13,552 nucleotides of DNA. Origin: Deltaproteobacteria bacterium. Lineage in GTDB: Bacteria > Desulfobacterota > Desulfobulbia > Desulfobulbales > Desulfocapsaceae. The notes beneath the pieces are model-generated. The model searched no databases, was not told the origin of the DNA, and saw only the letters and a list, made by a program, of their open reading frames with translations. Position numbers and translations under genes: made by a program. The stretch covers positions 1-13,552 of the forward strand of contig JAJYAX010000005.1 in the NCBI GenBank assembly GCA_021779275.1, read 5' to 3'. Numbering within the stretch: the stretch's first letter is position 1; each line of letters starts with the position of its first letter. Below are positions 1-7,408 of the stretch, piece by piece.

Positions 1-719
1 CCGTCATGGTTCTTCAGCAGCACCGAGGCCATTTTATTCTGCAAGGCATAGGCATACTCGACATACCCGATGGAGCCGTCGACCTTGCCGACGAAGGCGG
101 CAACGCCTTCATTGCCTTTGCCGCCCAGACCGACAGGCCACTCAACGGAGGTTTTACTCCCGACTTTTTCACTCCATTCCTTGCTGACCTTGGTCAGGTA
201 ATTGGTAAATATCCAGGTGGTTCCGGAACCATCGGCACGATGGACGACAGTGATGTCCTCAGCCGGCAGTTTAAGGCCGGAGTTATCGGCGACAATCTTC
301 GGATCGTTCCATTTGGTGATCTTGCCCATATAAATATCGACCAGATTCTCAGCGGACAACTTCAACTTACCGGCGGCGATCCCCTTGATGTTGACCACCG
401 GCACAACCCCGCCCATGATCATCGGAAACTGCATCAAGCCGGACTCGTTCAATTCCTTGGCCTCAAGCGGCGCATCGGAGGCCCCGAAATCCACGGTCTT
501 GGCCTTGATCTGCTTTATGCCGCCACCCGATCCGATGGACTGGTAGTTCAGACGCACGCCGGTTTCCTGATTGTAATCATAGGCCCATTTGGAATAGGCG
601 GGATAGGGGAAAGTGGCGCCTGCGCCGGTTATTGTGGATTCCGCCCGGCAGGGAATGGAAAATATTGCCGTTGCTGCAGCTGTCAGTAATACTGTTTTAA
701 TGAACGTGCCCTTGTGCAT
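1..719 (-). CDS. pstS: Phosphate ABC transporter substrate-binding protein PstS (3' part outside window)
   Basis: This is the N-terminal 239 residues of a periplasmic phosphate-binding protein, the capture component of the PstSCAB high-affinity importer. The start is the ATG at 719-717, preceded by an AAGAGGAAG ribosome site. Residues 1-26 form a Sec signal peptide ending CRA, followed by the hallmark GAGATFPYP (32-40), SIGSGGG (61-67), GASDAPL (79-85) and RADGSGTTW (161-169). These are the loops that bind phosphate in this family. The reading frame is uninterrupted to the window edge, so the gene is cut by the window and not broken. pstC, pstA and pstB would be expected further left. The upstream gene cluster is separated from it by a terminator, so pstS should have its own promoter. 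Function is secure. Phosphate-starvation control is family knowledge, because no clear Pho box is visible. Confidence 0.93.
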   Translation of the reverse strand, partial: MHKGTFIKTVLLTAAATAIFSIPCRAESTITGAGATFPYPAYSKWAYDYNQETGVRLNYQSIGSGGGIKQIKAKTVDFGASDAPLEAKELNESGLMQFPMIMGGVVPVVNIKGIAAGKLKLSAENLVDIYMGKITKWNDPKIVADNSGLKLPAEDITVVHRADGSGTTWIFTNYLTKVSKEWSEKVGSKTSVEWPVGLGGKGNEGVAAFVGKVDGSIGYVEYAYALQNKMASVLLKNHD

Positions 720-847
720 GATGTCTTCCTCTTAGTAGTTATGATCTTATGAAAATAGATAATACAACTCACTCATGTAACCAGCATGCACACGATATCC
801 GGTTATTGTTAAGAAACGGTTAGTAAGAGATTAATTTCAAATTAAAC
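720..847 (-). promoter_or_regulatory. pstS upstream region with candidate -10 and spaced repeats
   Basis: This is the leader and promoter region of pstS. On the minus strand a TATTAT (764-759) could serve as a -10 about 33 bases before the start. I find no matching -35 at 17-18 bases, which suggests activator dependence. Further upstream (about 831-801) the sequence carries repeated TTA/TAAC-type units spaced roughly 11 bases apart. This resembles the architecture of a PhoB/PhoP operator but does not match the enterobacterial Pho box. Assignment is tentative. Confidence 0.25.
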
Positions 848-897
848 AAAAAGAGGCCGGATGGAGTTCCCACGGAAACTCCATCCGGCCTCTTTTT
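848..897 (-). terminator. Rho-independent terminator of the protease operon
   Basis: A perfect 21-bp stem (848-868 pairing with 877-897) with an 8-base loop and a GC-rich core is followed by T runs on both strands. It lies 22 bases beyond the stop codon of the minus-strand protease gene, so it ends that operon and insulates pstS. The T run on the plus strand means it could also work in the other direction, although no plus-strand gene precedes it. Confidence 0.9.
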
Positions 898-919
898 TGT
901 CTCCTTCCGTATATACGGC

Positions 920-2086
920 TTATAAAGAGTTGCCGAACTCCTGAAAAACCGTCTCGATAGGAATAGCAAACCCTATCCCTTCGGCATTGCTTAAAATCAT
1001 AGTATTAACACCGAAGACATTACCATGCCCGTCGATGAGAGGCCCTCCGCTGTTACCCGGATTAATCGGAGCGTCAGTCTGCAGATACACCTCGTTTTTA
1101 TCAAGCATCTTTCTGTATCCGGAGAAAACTCCGGAGGTCACGGTATTTGCCAGCCCCATCGGACTGCCTATGGTATAGACGGTCTCGCCCTGTTCAAGAT
1201 GATGTCCGTCTCTGGTCCTTTTCAATACCGGGGCGGTTGCCGTATAGACCTTCAACAGAGCCAGGTCATGGATATCGCTTACGATAATATTACTGACCGC
1301 GTGTTCCGTACCATCCGCCATGATAATTTTGATATCCTGAGATGAACGCTTCTCTTCCATGTCCGTCAATTTCTTTTCGGCCTCCTGCAATTTCGGCAGA
1401 AATTTCTTCAGGTTCTCTTCCCTGATCTGAATAACAATGGCGAGCTGGCTCCTGTCCGGTCCATCGGGCAGACGGTCCATCCTTTTCTTCAGGCCGTTAA
1501 TTGTTTCGGCCTCAAGGTCCAGGAGTTTCCTCCTCTGTTCCACCTGTCGTCTAAATTCCTCAAATTCTTCCTTATTGAACTCAACCACATGTTTATTGGT
1601 AACGACAGAGCTTTCACTGATAAAAAATCCCGATCCCATACCCCAGGCTGTCCGAACTGAGACTGTGGCCCTTCGTGCGTTCTGGATAAACCGTTTATCG
1701 GCTGAACCCCCGCCCCCTTTGCCGCCGTTGCCTGACTCCAGCACCGGGGCTCTCTGAACGACGGGTGGTTCGCTCTTCCGATCCGCCCGTGCCGGGGTAT
1801 TTTCAACGGTGTTTTTCACGGCCGTACTCGAAACAGGCAATGGACCCGTTCGATCAAAAAAATAGACGGCGGCGGCAAAGGCGGAAACAAGAAGCAAAAC
1901 CGCCCCTATCACGACTGCACGTCTCCCGGATTCGGTCTTTTTGGCAGCCTCCTTTTCCGCCTTTTCCTTTTTACGGGCCTCGGCCTGAAAATATTTATCA
2001 AAAATAATCCCACACGTTCTACACTCAACCTTGTTGGTGAGCTTGCTTAAACACTTCGGGCATCGATCCCATACTTTGTCCGCCAT
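920..2086 (-). CDS. Membrane-anchored trypsin-like serine protease (HtrA/S1C type) with zinc ribbon and coiled-coil insertion
   Basis: A 388-residue protein with several distinct parts. Residues 9-25 hold two CxxC pairs (C9, C12, C22, C25), a small zinc ribbon. A charged segment and one membrane helix (about 57-77) follow, then a Pro/Gly-rich linker (80-130) and an S1C protease domain (about 135-385). The catalytic triad is His166 (TNKHVV), Asp274 (DLALLKV context) and Ser346 (NPGNSGGPL), so the enzyme should be active, facing the periplasm with the zinc ribbon inside. Unlike DegP it has no PDZ domain. A long, highly charged helical segment of about 80 residues (about 170-250) is inserted between His and Asp. 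The ATG start has a GGAG-type site about 12 bases upstream. It is the second gene of a two-gene unit, 50 bases after the hydrolase, and ends at a strong terminator. Likely role: envelope protein quality control or regulated proteolysis. Confidence 0.88.
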   Translation of the reverse strand: MADKVWDRCPKCLSKLTNKVECRTCGIIFDKYFQAEARKKEKAEKEAAKKTESGRRAVVIGAVLLLVSAFAAAVYFFDRTGPLPVSSTAVKNTVENTPARADRKSEPPVVQRAPVLESGNGGKGGGGSADKRFIQNARRATVSVRTAWGMGSGFFISESSVVTNKHVVEFNKEEFEEFRRQVEQRRKLLDLEAETINGLKKRMDRLPDGPDRSQLAIVIQIREENLKKFLPKLQEAEKKLTDMEEKRSSQDIKIIMADGTEHAVSNIIVSDIHDLALLKVYTATAPVLKRTRDGHHLEQGETVYTIGSPMGLANTVTSGVFSGYRKMLDKNEVYLQTDAPINPGNSGGPLIDGHGNVFGVNTMILSNAEGIGFAIPIETVFQEFGNSL

Positions 2087-2136
2087 TGGTGCGCTCTTCT
2101 CCTTTCAACTCATCCTTTGGAATAGTCGACCTACTT

Positions 2137-3168
2137 CTATAAAGTCTCTCCCGCATGGCGTTTGAGAAAATCTTTGATGGAAAGGAGGACCGCGTCCCGC
2201 GTCTGGTCTTTCTCCATTAAAAGCTCATGCCGGCCATGCGGCAGGACGATGAGTGAACAGTTGGGCTGCATACTGCAAAACGCCTTTTGCGCCTTCTGTC
2301 CGACGACGGTATCCTCCCCGCCGACGAGAAGCAGCAGGGGGATCTGCAGAGGAGGGGTATCGTTTTTGATCCTGTCTATGGCAGCGAAGGCCTCGGCGAG
2401 CCATGACAATGTCGGACTCCCCAGGGCTACCCGCGGATTCTCTTCAACCCGTCTCCAGTTCAGCTCATAGCGTGCGAAGCTGCCGGTCAGCTCATTGTTT
2501 GCAAAGGCATGATGATGCTGATACGGCTTTCCTCCAAAAACATACCTGGAACCAAATCCCAGAGATGTCAGGACCCTGCTTAAATCTTTTGCCAAGAGAG
2601 AAGGAAAAGGACCGGTATTGATCGAAAACATCGGTGAACAGAGAATCATCCCGGTCACCGTCCCGGGATATTTCCGTTCATGGAGAACCGAGACCGCCCC
2701 GCCCATGGAGTGCGCCAGCAGAATAATGGCCTTGTGGGGCCTGGATTTTACAACGGCAGCAAGAAAGACCTGCAGGTCGTCCACATAATCATCAAAATGT
2801 TCTACGTGTCCTTTCTGGGGGTCAGGCAACAGACGGGAGGATTCCCCTTGCCCACGATGATCATAAATGTAGAAGGAAAACCCGGAATCACGAAGGTCAT
2901 AGAACACCTCGGCATACTTGGCCATAAATTCGGTGCGGCCATCGACGATGACCAAGGCCCCTTTCTCATCGGCCGCCTCGGACTTTGCGTAACGGATCTC
3001 TCCTCCGTCACGGTTTTTTATAACACCGAAGGTGAAGTGCTCCAGAAAATACGGCATAACAAGAGAGTCAGAGAGTTTCGGCACATCTTTTTCATTAATC
3101 GCCCGGACCGGGAGCACGCTGCCGGTCAGAACCGCTATCACGAGACAAAAACAGGAGACGGATCGCAC
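2137..3168 (-). CDS. Secreted alpha/beta hydrolase, PldB-like (lysophospholipase/monoacylglycerol lipase family)
   Basis: The product is 343 residues from the chosen GTG start. Residues 1-23 form a signal peptide ending VRA. The alpha/beta-hydrolase fold shows the oxyanion-region motif YDHRGQGES (102-110) and DDYVDDL, both very similar to E. coli lysophospholipase L2 (PldB). The nucleophile is Ser154 in AHSMGG, the acid is Asp286 in GGEDTVV, and the histidine is His314 in GRHELL. It should therefore be an active serine esterase acting on lipid-like substrates outside the cytoplasm; the exact substrate is not readable. The frame also stays open upstream to GTG 3222 and ATG 3210 or 3198. I prefer GTG 3168 because of its strong ribosome site and because it starts exactly at a signal peptide. 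It is the first gene of a two-gene minus-strand operon with the protease. Confidence 0.85.
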   Translation of the reverse strand: MRSVSCFCLVIAVLTGSVLPVRAINEKDVPKLSDSLVMPYFLEHFTFGVIKNRDGGEIRYAKSEAADEKGALVIVDGRTEFMAKYAEVFYDLRDSGFSFYIYDHRGQGESSRLLPDPQKGHVEHFDDYVDDLQVFLAAVVKSRPHKAIILLAHSMGGAVSVLHERKYPGTVTGMILCSPMFSINTGPFPSLLAKDLSRVLTSLGFGSRYVFGGKPYQHHHAFANNELTGSFARYELNWRRVEENPRVALGSPTLSWLAEAFAAIDRIKNDTPPLQIPLLLLVGGEDTVVGQKAQKAFCSMQPNCSLIVLPHGRHELLMEKDQTRDAVLLSIKDFLKRHAGETL

Positions 3169-3173
3169 GAGTA

Positions 3174-3180
3174 CCACCTC
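3174..3180 (-). promoter_or_regulatory. Ribosome binding site deciding the hydrolase start
   Basis: GAGGTGG on the minus strand ends five bases before a GTG codon at 3168-3166. The alternative starts at 3222 (GTG), 3210 and 3198 (ATG) have no comparable site and would place 10-18 odd residues in front of the signal peptide. Confidence 0.65.
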
Positions 3181-3262
3181 TTCGACGAGACAACACATTG
3201 ACTCTACCATGGAACGGGCCACAGGCGCAACAGACCTGCCGCTGTCCGTTCCGGGCAGCAGG

Positions 3263-3291
3263 ATTGTATCGATACACCTTACACCAGCTTT
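3263..3291 (-). promoter_or_regulatory. Weak candidate promoter for the hydrolase-protease operon
   Basis: A TACAAT hexamer on the minus strand (3268-3263) would place a transcript start about 90 bases before the GTG start. The -35 position is poor (AAAGCT at 17 bases, or TTAAAA at 20 bases). It overlaps a 12-bp palindrome. Confidence 0.25.
3265..3276. promoter_or_regulatory. Perfect 12-bp palindrome, possible operator
   Basis: TGTATCGATACA reads the same on both strands. It lies between two divergent transcription units, overlapping the candidate -10 of the minus-strand operon and about 40 bases upstream of the -35 of the plus-strand promoter. The position fits a dimeric regulator. No regulator gene is visible in the window. 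Confidence 0.35.
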
Positions 3292-3317
3292 TAATTCATG
3301 AAAACCGCATATTCAAT

Positions 3318-3346
3318 TTGCCAGTCAAAATTCGAAATGATACAAT
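3318..3346 (+). promoter_or_regulatory. Sigma70-type promoter for the FBPase-hydrogenase-kinase block
   Basis: TTGCCA (3318-3323), a 17-base spacer and TACAAT (3341-3346) make a good housekeeping-type promoter. The transcript would start near 3353 and leave a leader of about 170 bases before the FBPase start. It is the best promoter I find ahead of the plus-strand genes. Confidence 0.6.
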
Positions 3347-3430
3347 ACGTTCTAAATCTGCTCCGGCTCCCTCTTCCCGGGCCGATCAAAGATCGATCTC
3401 CACTGAGTACAGCGTCACAGGAACTCCTTT

Positions 3431-3482
3431 GCACAAGCCCTGCTCCCCGCACGGAGCGACAGGGCGGATCACGCGCTTGTGC
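3431..3482 (+). promoter_or_regulatory. Foldable leader element upstream of the FBPase gene
   Basis: Nested pairing is possible. GCACAAG (3431-3437) pairs with CTTGTGC (3476-3482), CCCTG (3438-3442) with CAGGG (3460-3464), and CTCC (3443-3446) with GGAG (3453-3456) around a six-base loop. The 5' arm pairs continuously over 16 bases and the unpaired bases all fall on the 3' side. No T run follows, so it is not a simple terminator. It sits in the predicted leader 43 bases before the start codon. It matches no riboswitch class that I recognise. Confidence 0.4.
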
Positions 3483-3524
3483 ATGGTTACCAACTTTTCA
3501 CTCGAATCGATGCATGGAGTCTGA

Positions 3525-5393
3525 ATGAATCCTTCACCTATGCCCTCTCCCGCAACAGACCTTGCTCCATCCATGGAAGGCTGTGTCCAGGTCGGCGAAA
3601 TTGACAGGCTGGCCCATCAACTGCTGCAGATGGAGATTGAGTTGAATTCAAACATCCCGACGACCCTCTGGATCAGCGATCTGCATGGCGAGGGAGATCG
3701 CTTCAAATCCATCCTCCGCGGCCGTTTCGGCCTGCTCTATCAGACATGCCGCGAGGCCTTGCCCAACACCTTCAGCTCCGACAAGATTCAATATCTCGTC
3801 AGCATCATACGAAAAAAAAGGTATATCGCCGACAAGGACATCCATATGGACATGCAGGATGTGATATTCTGCCTGGTCCAGGTCCTGAAATACAAGCTCG
3901 CCAATATCCGGTACCGTATCGAGGATATTTTTCTGCCGGAATTTCATGATGTCATCAACAGACTGCTGTCCGACCTCCCCGTCCCTGACCCGATTTTCGA
4001 GGAGGAGATAATCTCGGCGCGCCTGATCGCGCATCTCTCTCATACCATCAGGCAGGTCCTGCTTGACCGGATCCAGGTCTTGGGCGACATCTTCGACCGG
4101 GGCCCGCAGCCCGACAAGATCATCCGGATCCTCTCGTCTGCGGCCTACCGGAAGATGGTCAATTACGTCTTCGGCAACCACGACATCCTCTGGCTGGGAG
4201 CAGCCTCGGGCAATGTTTCACTGATCGCGGAGGCCATGCGCATCACCTGCCGCTACGACCATTTCCAGCTGATGGAGAGATGGAAATTCGACACCTCCCG
4301 GCTGGCCGAATTCGCGGAACGCACCTACCCTCCCAACAAGGTCACGGGGAATTTCAAGGCCAAGACCCAGAAAGGACGGTCCATGGAGAAGGCCTTGGCT
4401 CTTATCCAGTTCAAACTGGAAGAGCAGACCATAAAGGGCTATCCGGACTACGAGATGGAGTCCCGCCTCTGGCTGGAACGGCTGGCCAAGATGCTGAAAG
4501 CAGGGGACACCGGCGGACTGAATGATACCTCCTTTCCGACCTTGAACCTGGACAATCCGGGTGAACTGACCCCTGAAGAGGCAGAGATCGTCGAAGACCT
4601 GAAACATCAGTTCATCAGCAACAGCAGACTAAAACGGCTCCTCAGGTATTTTTTCATCCATGGCCAGACCTACAACATTCAAAATAATGTCTTAAACATT
4701 CATGCCCTGGTACCCTCCACGCAGAATGGCGAGTTCGAGGAGTTCCTGGGGCGCAAGGGTAGGAATCTTCTTGATTTTATCCAGGAGACAATTCAGCGGG
4801 TCGGCCATAATTATCTGGAAGGCAAGCCGCAGAAATCCCGGGATCAGGCGCTCTTCTTCTACCTCTGGTGCGGACCCAAATCTCCCTTCTTCGGAAAGCA
4901 TGCGATGAAGACCTTCGAGCGCTACTTCCTGACCGACAAAAAGACCCATGGAGAGAGGACGCTCTTCTGGCAGCAAAACCTGAAGACCCAGGAATTCAAA
5001 CAAAAACTGCAGGATGAATTCGGCGTTAAACGGGTTGTCTTCGGCCATACCCCCGTCGATTACACCAAGGGACGCCAGATGGCCAGTACCGACGGGGTCG
5101 CCATCAATGTCGATGGAGGATTCGCGGCCGCCTATTACAATCGGGGGCATGCCCTGGTGCATACCCCGCACCAGCTCTATGGCATAATCCTGCCTACCCC
5201 CGATGAAATCAGAGAGGCGGAACGCAAACTGGAATCGGCACCGCTGGATATCGAGCTGATCGATGAATTCCGTCAGCCGATGAAGATGAAGGATACCATT
5301 GAAGGAAAGGCATTAAAGGCGACCAGAGACAAACTCATGCACAAGATTCGCGAACTGGCGGCAAAAAACGGGTTCCATACCACGTCCTATTAA
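3525..5393 (+). CDS. fbp: Fructose-1,6-bisphosphatase, class III
   Basis: A cytoplasmic metal-dependent phosphatase that hydrolyses fructose-1,6-bisphosphate to fructose-6-phosphate, the committed step of gluconeogenesis. At 622 residues it is close to full length for the Bacillus-type class III family (about 640-670). All calcineurin-like metallophosphatase motifs are present: SDLHGE (51-56), GDIFDRG (187-193), FGNHD (216-220), and near the C-terminus [11 protein letters not shown] (506-516), followed by a glycine-rich NVDGGF stretch. The ATG at 3525 has GGAG five bases upstream. It is the first gene of a plus-strand block, 55 bases before a GlpX-family gene, and has a good promoter about 180 bases upstream. 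Two unrelated FBPase families side by side is unusual, and this is the one that looks catalytically intact. Confidence 0.93.
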   Translation: MNPSPMPSPATDLAPSMEGCVQVGEIDRLAHQLLQMEIELNSNIPTTLWISDLHGEGDRFKSILRGRFGLLYQTCREALPNTFSSDKIQYLVSIIRKKRYIADKDIHMDMQDVIFCLVQVLKYKLANIRYRIEDIFLPEFHDVINRLLSDLPVPDPIFEEEIISARLIAHLSHTIRQVLLDRIQVLGDIFDRGPQPDKIIRILSSAAYRKMVNYVFGNHDILWLGAASGNVSLIAEAMRITCRYDHFQLMERWKFDTSRLAEFAERTYPPNKVTGNFKAKTQKGRSMEKALALIQFKLEEQTIKGYPDYEMESRLWLERLAKMLKAGDTGGLNDTSFPTLNLDNPGELTPEEAEIVEDLKHQFISNSRLKRLLRYFFIHGQTYNIQNNVLNIHALVPSTQNGEFEEFLGRKGRNLLDFIQETIQRVGHNYLEGKPQKSRDQALFFYLWCGPKSPFFGKHAMKTFERYFLTDKKTHGERTLFWQQNLKTQEFKQKLQDEFGVKRVVFGHTPVDYTKGRQMASTDGVAINVDGGFAAAYYNRGHALVHTPHQLYGIILPTPDEIREAERKLESAPLDIELIDEFRQPMKMKDTIEGKALKATRDKLMHKIRELAAKNGFHTTSY

Positions 5394-5431
5394 GAGACTG
5401 GATACACGGCGCTTCACTGATTTTTCTACAC

Positions 5432-5444
5432 CAACCAACGGTTG
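5432..5444 (+). promoter_or_regulatory. Small hairpin at the ribosome-binding position of the GlpX-like gene
   Basis: CAACC (5432-5436) and GGTTG (5440-5444) can pair around a three-base loop, ending four bases before the ATG at 5449. No purine-rich ribosome site is visible ahead of that ATG. Translation may be weak or structure-dependent. The stem is short and could be chance. Confidence 0.25.
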
Positions 5445-5448
5445 CACA

Positions 5449-6396
5449 ATGTATACAAACTATGGGATGGAGATCGTCCGGGCCACGGAAATAGCCGCTC
5501 TTACCGCGACCAGACTGCAGGGACACGGCGATCAGGATGAGATTCTAAACAGCACGCGAGAGGCCATCGCCAAGACCTTAAACAGGCTCGCCATCGACGG
5601 TTCGGTCATCAACGACCGCTTCGTCAAACGAAAAGGGACCTTCCCGCTGCCCCATAAACTGGGGCAGGGAGGGCCGGAGATGGAATTGATGGCCGTGGCG
5701 CTTGAGGCCCATCATTCCGCTGCTGACGGTCTGAACAATTCCACATCGTACGCGGTCATTGCCAAAAAAGGCACCCTCCAGTCCCTGCCGAATCTCAGCA
5801 TGTACAAGATCGTCGTCGGACCCGAGGCCCAGCAGTCCATAGATATCAACCAGCCGCCCATCGTCAACGTCAAACGGGTGGCCAGGGCGCTCAGAAAATA
5901 CACCGAGAACGTGACCGTCTGCATCCTTGATCAGGCTCGTCACCAGCAGCTGATCAAAGAGGTCCGGAGCTGCGGCGCCAGGATCAAGCTGATCGTCGAG
6001 GGTGAAATATCCGGCTGTCTCGCCGCCATAACCGGGGAAAAAGCGGACATCTACATGGGATACGGCTATGCCCCGGAGAGTGTGATGGTGGCGGCGGGGA
6101 TAACCTGTCTGGGCGGATACTTCGAGGGCAAGATCTTCTATGAGAATGACCGCGACCGCGAAGAGGCGAGAGAACATCAGATCACGGATTTTGAAAAGAT
6201 ATACCGGGCTCAGGATCTCGTTCGCAGCAAGGAGGTTGCCATCGCCGCCACGGGTATCACCGATGGCGAATTCCTGGAAGGCGTGCGCTTCACCCCCAAC
6301 GGCGCGGTGACAAGCTCGTTTATCGCAAGAGGTGAGACCCGGACCTACAGAAGACTCGAGACCCGCCATTTCTTTGATTACAAGCCTGTTTTCTAA
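5449..6396 (+). CDS. glpX: GlpX-family (class II FBPase-like) protein with degenerate metal site
   Basis: The 315 residues align with E. coli GlpX along nearly the whole length. Shared landmarks are RxTE (11-14), AIDG (48-51), IVVGP (121-125), ARHQQLI (163-169), the APE of 208-210 and AATGITDGEFLEG (266-278). The catalytic ligands of the N-terminal half are not kept. By eye, and from a remembered E. coli sequence, D33 becomes L33, E57 (in GEGEID) becomes R57, D85 (in DPIEGT) becomes V83 and T90 becomes H88. The counterparts of E88 and E213 survive as E86 and E210. The substrate-side IVVGP and RH segments are preserved. It is therefore probably not a working FBPase and could bind a sugar phosphate without cleaving it, or act as a regulatory partner. 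The frame is intact with no decay. It lies between the class III FBPase gene and the hydrogenase genes. Family call is firm; activity is uncertain. Confidence 0.82.
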   Translation: MYTNYGMEIVRATEIAALTATRLQGHGDQDEILNSTREAIAKTLNRLAIDGSVINDRFVKRKGTFPLPHKLGQGGPEMELMAVALEAHHSAADGLNNSTSYAVIAKKGTLQSLPNLSMYKIVVGPEAQQSIDINQPPIVNVKRVARALRKYTENVTVCILDQARHQQLIKEVRSCGARIKLIVEGEISGCLAAITGEKADIYMGYGYAPESVMVAAGITCLGGYFEGKIFYENDRDREEAREHQITDFEKIYRAQDLVRSKEVAIAATGITDGEFLEGVRFTPNGAVTSSFIARGETRTYRRLETRHFFDYKPVF

Positions 6397-6468
6397 CCGG
6401 ATGCGGACTGCGATCTCAAGCAATTCCTGACCGGCAAGCCGGGGATTTTCCCGCCTGAGGAGGCAATC

Positions 6469-7407
6469 ATGGCTATCAATCTGTACTGGATCCAAGCAGG
6501 AGGTTGCGGGGGTGATTCGATGTCCATACTCAACGCGGAATCACCGAGCATCCTCGAGGCAAGAGAGGACCTTGCCATCGATATCCTGTGGCATCCCTCT
6601 TTTTCCCAAGCCCCTCCGGCCGAACATCGCAGCCTGCTCGCCGGCCTGCTGGAAGGGCGGATTCCCCTGGATATTCTCTGCGTAGAGGGAGCGGTCGTCA
6701 GGGGACCTGAGAATACCGGGATGTTCGATACCTATGAAGGAGAGCCCAAGAAAGAGCTCATCCGGCGGCTGGCCCAGCGGTCGGGTATTGTCATTGCCGT
6801 CGGCACCTGCGCAAGCTTCGGCGGTGTCACCGGGGCCGGGGAGACAGATGCGGTCGGCCTCCAGTTCTCCAAGAAGACCTGCGGAGGATTTCTTGGACAG
6901 GATTTCAGGTCAGGGAGAGGATTGCCGGTCATCAACCTGCCCGGTTGTCCTCTCCATCCCACCGTGATGATAGGGGCATTAACGGCCTTGACACGGGGAC
7001 TGGAGATGGAGTTGAACGCCTTCAATTCTCCGCTGGAATACTACAGCATGCTTGTCCATCAGGGGTGCACGCGCAACGAATACCACGAATACAGGATCGA
7101 AGAGACCGATTTCGGCCAGAAGGGGTGCCTCTTCTTTCATCTGGGTTGTCAGGGCCCCATGGCGCATGCCCCCTGCAACAAATTTCTCTGGAACCGCAGG
7201 AACTGCAAGACCCGGAGCGGGGTTCCCTGCATAGGCTGCACCGAGCCTGATTTCCCCCGGGAGGATCCTTATTTCTATACACCGAATATCGCCGGTCTGC
7301 CCATCAATCTCCCGGACGGGGTGAGCCGGCCGCATTATCTTGCCTATAAGAGCATGGCCGCAGCCTCTGCACCGGAACGACTTAAACACAGAAAGACCGA
7401 GGTGTAA
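6469..7407 (+). CDS. [NiFe] hydrogenase small subunit, cytosolic, HupU/HoxB-like
   Basis: The iron-sulfur electron-relay subunit of a [NiFe] hydrogenase, 312 residues, beginning straight at the cluster domain with no Tat signal, so cytosolic. Ligands visible for the proximal cluster are C13, C114 (VGTCASFGG) and C160 (NLPGCPLHP). The usual second cysteine of the CxxC pair is Asp16 (GGCGGDS). The distal cluster has H197, C200, C220 and C227; the medial cluster has C236, C254 and C257 (PCIGCTEP). The C-terminus is charged, with no membrane anchor. The ATG has a strong GAGGAGG site five bases upstream and follows the GlpX-like gene by 72 bases. The large-subunit gene begins one base after its stop. 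Size and lack of export signal fit the group 2 sensory or cytosolic hydrogenases. The proximal Asp is also reported for the actinobacterial-type (1h) enzyme, so the subgroup remains open. Confidence 0.9.
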   Translation: MAINLYWIQAGGCGGDSMSILNAESPSILEAREDLAIDILWHPSFSQAPPAEHRSLLAGLLEGRIPLDILCVEGAVVRGPENTGMFDTYEGEPKKELIRRLAQRSGIVIAVGTCASFGGVTGAGETDAVGLQFSKKTCGGFLGQDFRSGRGLPVINLPGCPLHPTVMIGALTALTRGLEMELNAFNSPLEYYSMLVHQGCTRNEYHEYRIEETDFGQKGCLFFHLGCQGPMAHAPCNKFLWNRRNCKTRSGVPCIGCTEPDFPREDPYFYTPNIAGLPINLPDGVSRPHYLAYKSMAAASAPERLKHRKTEV

Positions 7408-7408
7408 A

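Noticed and set aside
6..689. Long plus-strand open frame at the left edge (227 codons)
   Set aside because: It lies opposite pstS, whose translation shows all family motifs. The plus-strand product has no recognisable domain.
5578..6495. 305-codon minus-strand open frame
   Set aside because: Antisense shadow of the GlpX-like gene. The sense product is clearly family-related and the antisense one is not.
7340..7408. Upstream extension of the hydrogenase large-subunit frame
   Set aside because: The extra 23 codons lie inside the small-subunit gene. ATG 7409 has a good ribosome site and matches the family N-terminus.
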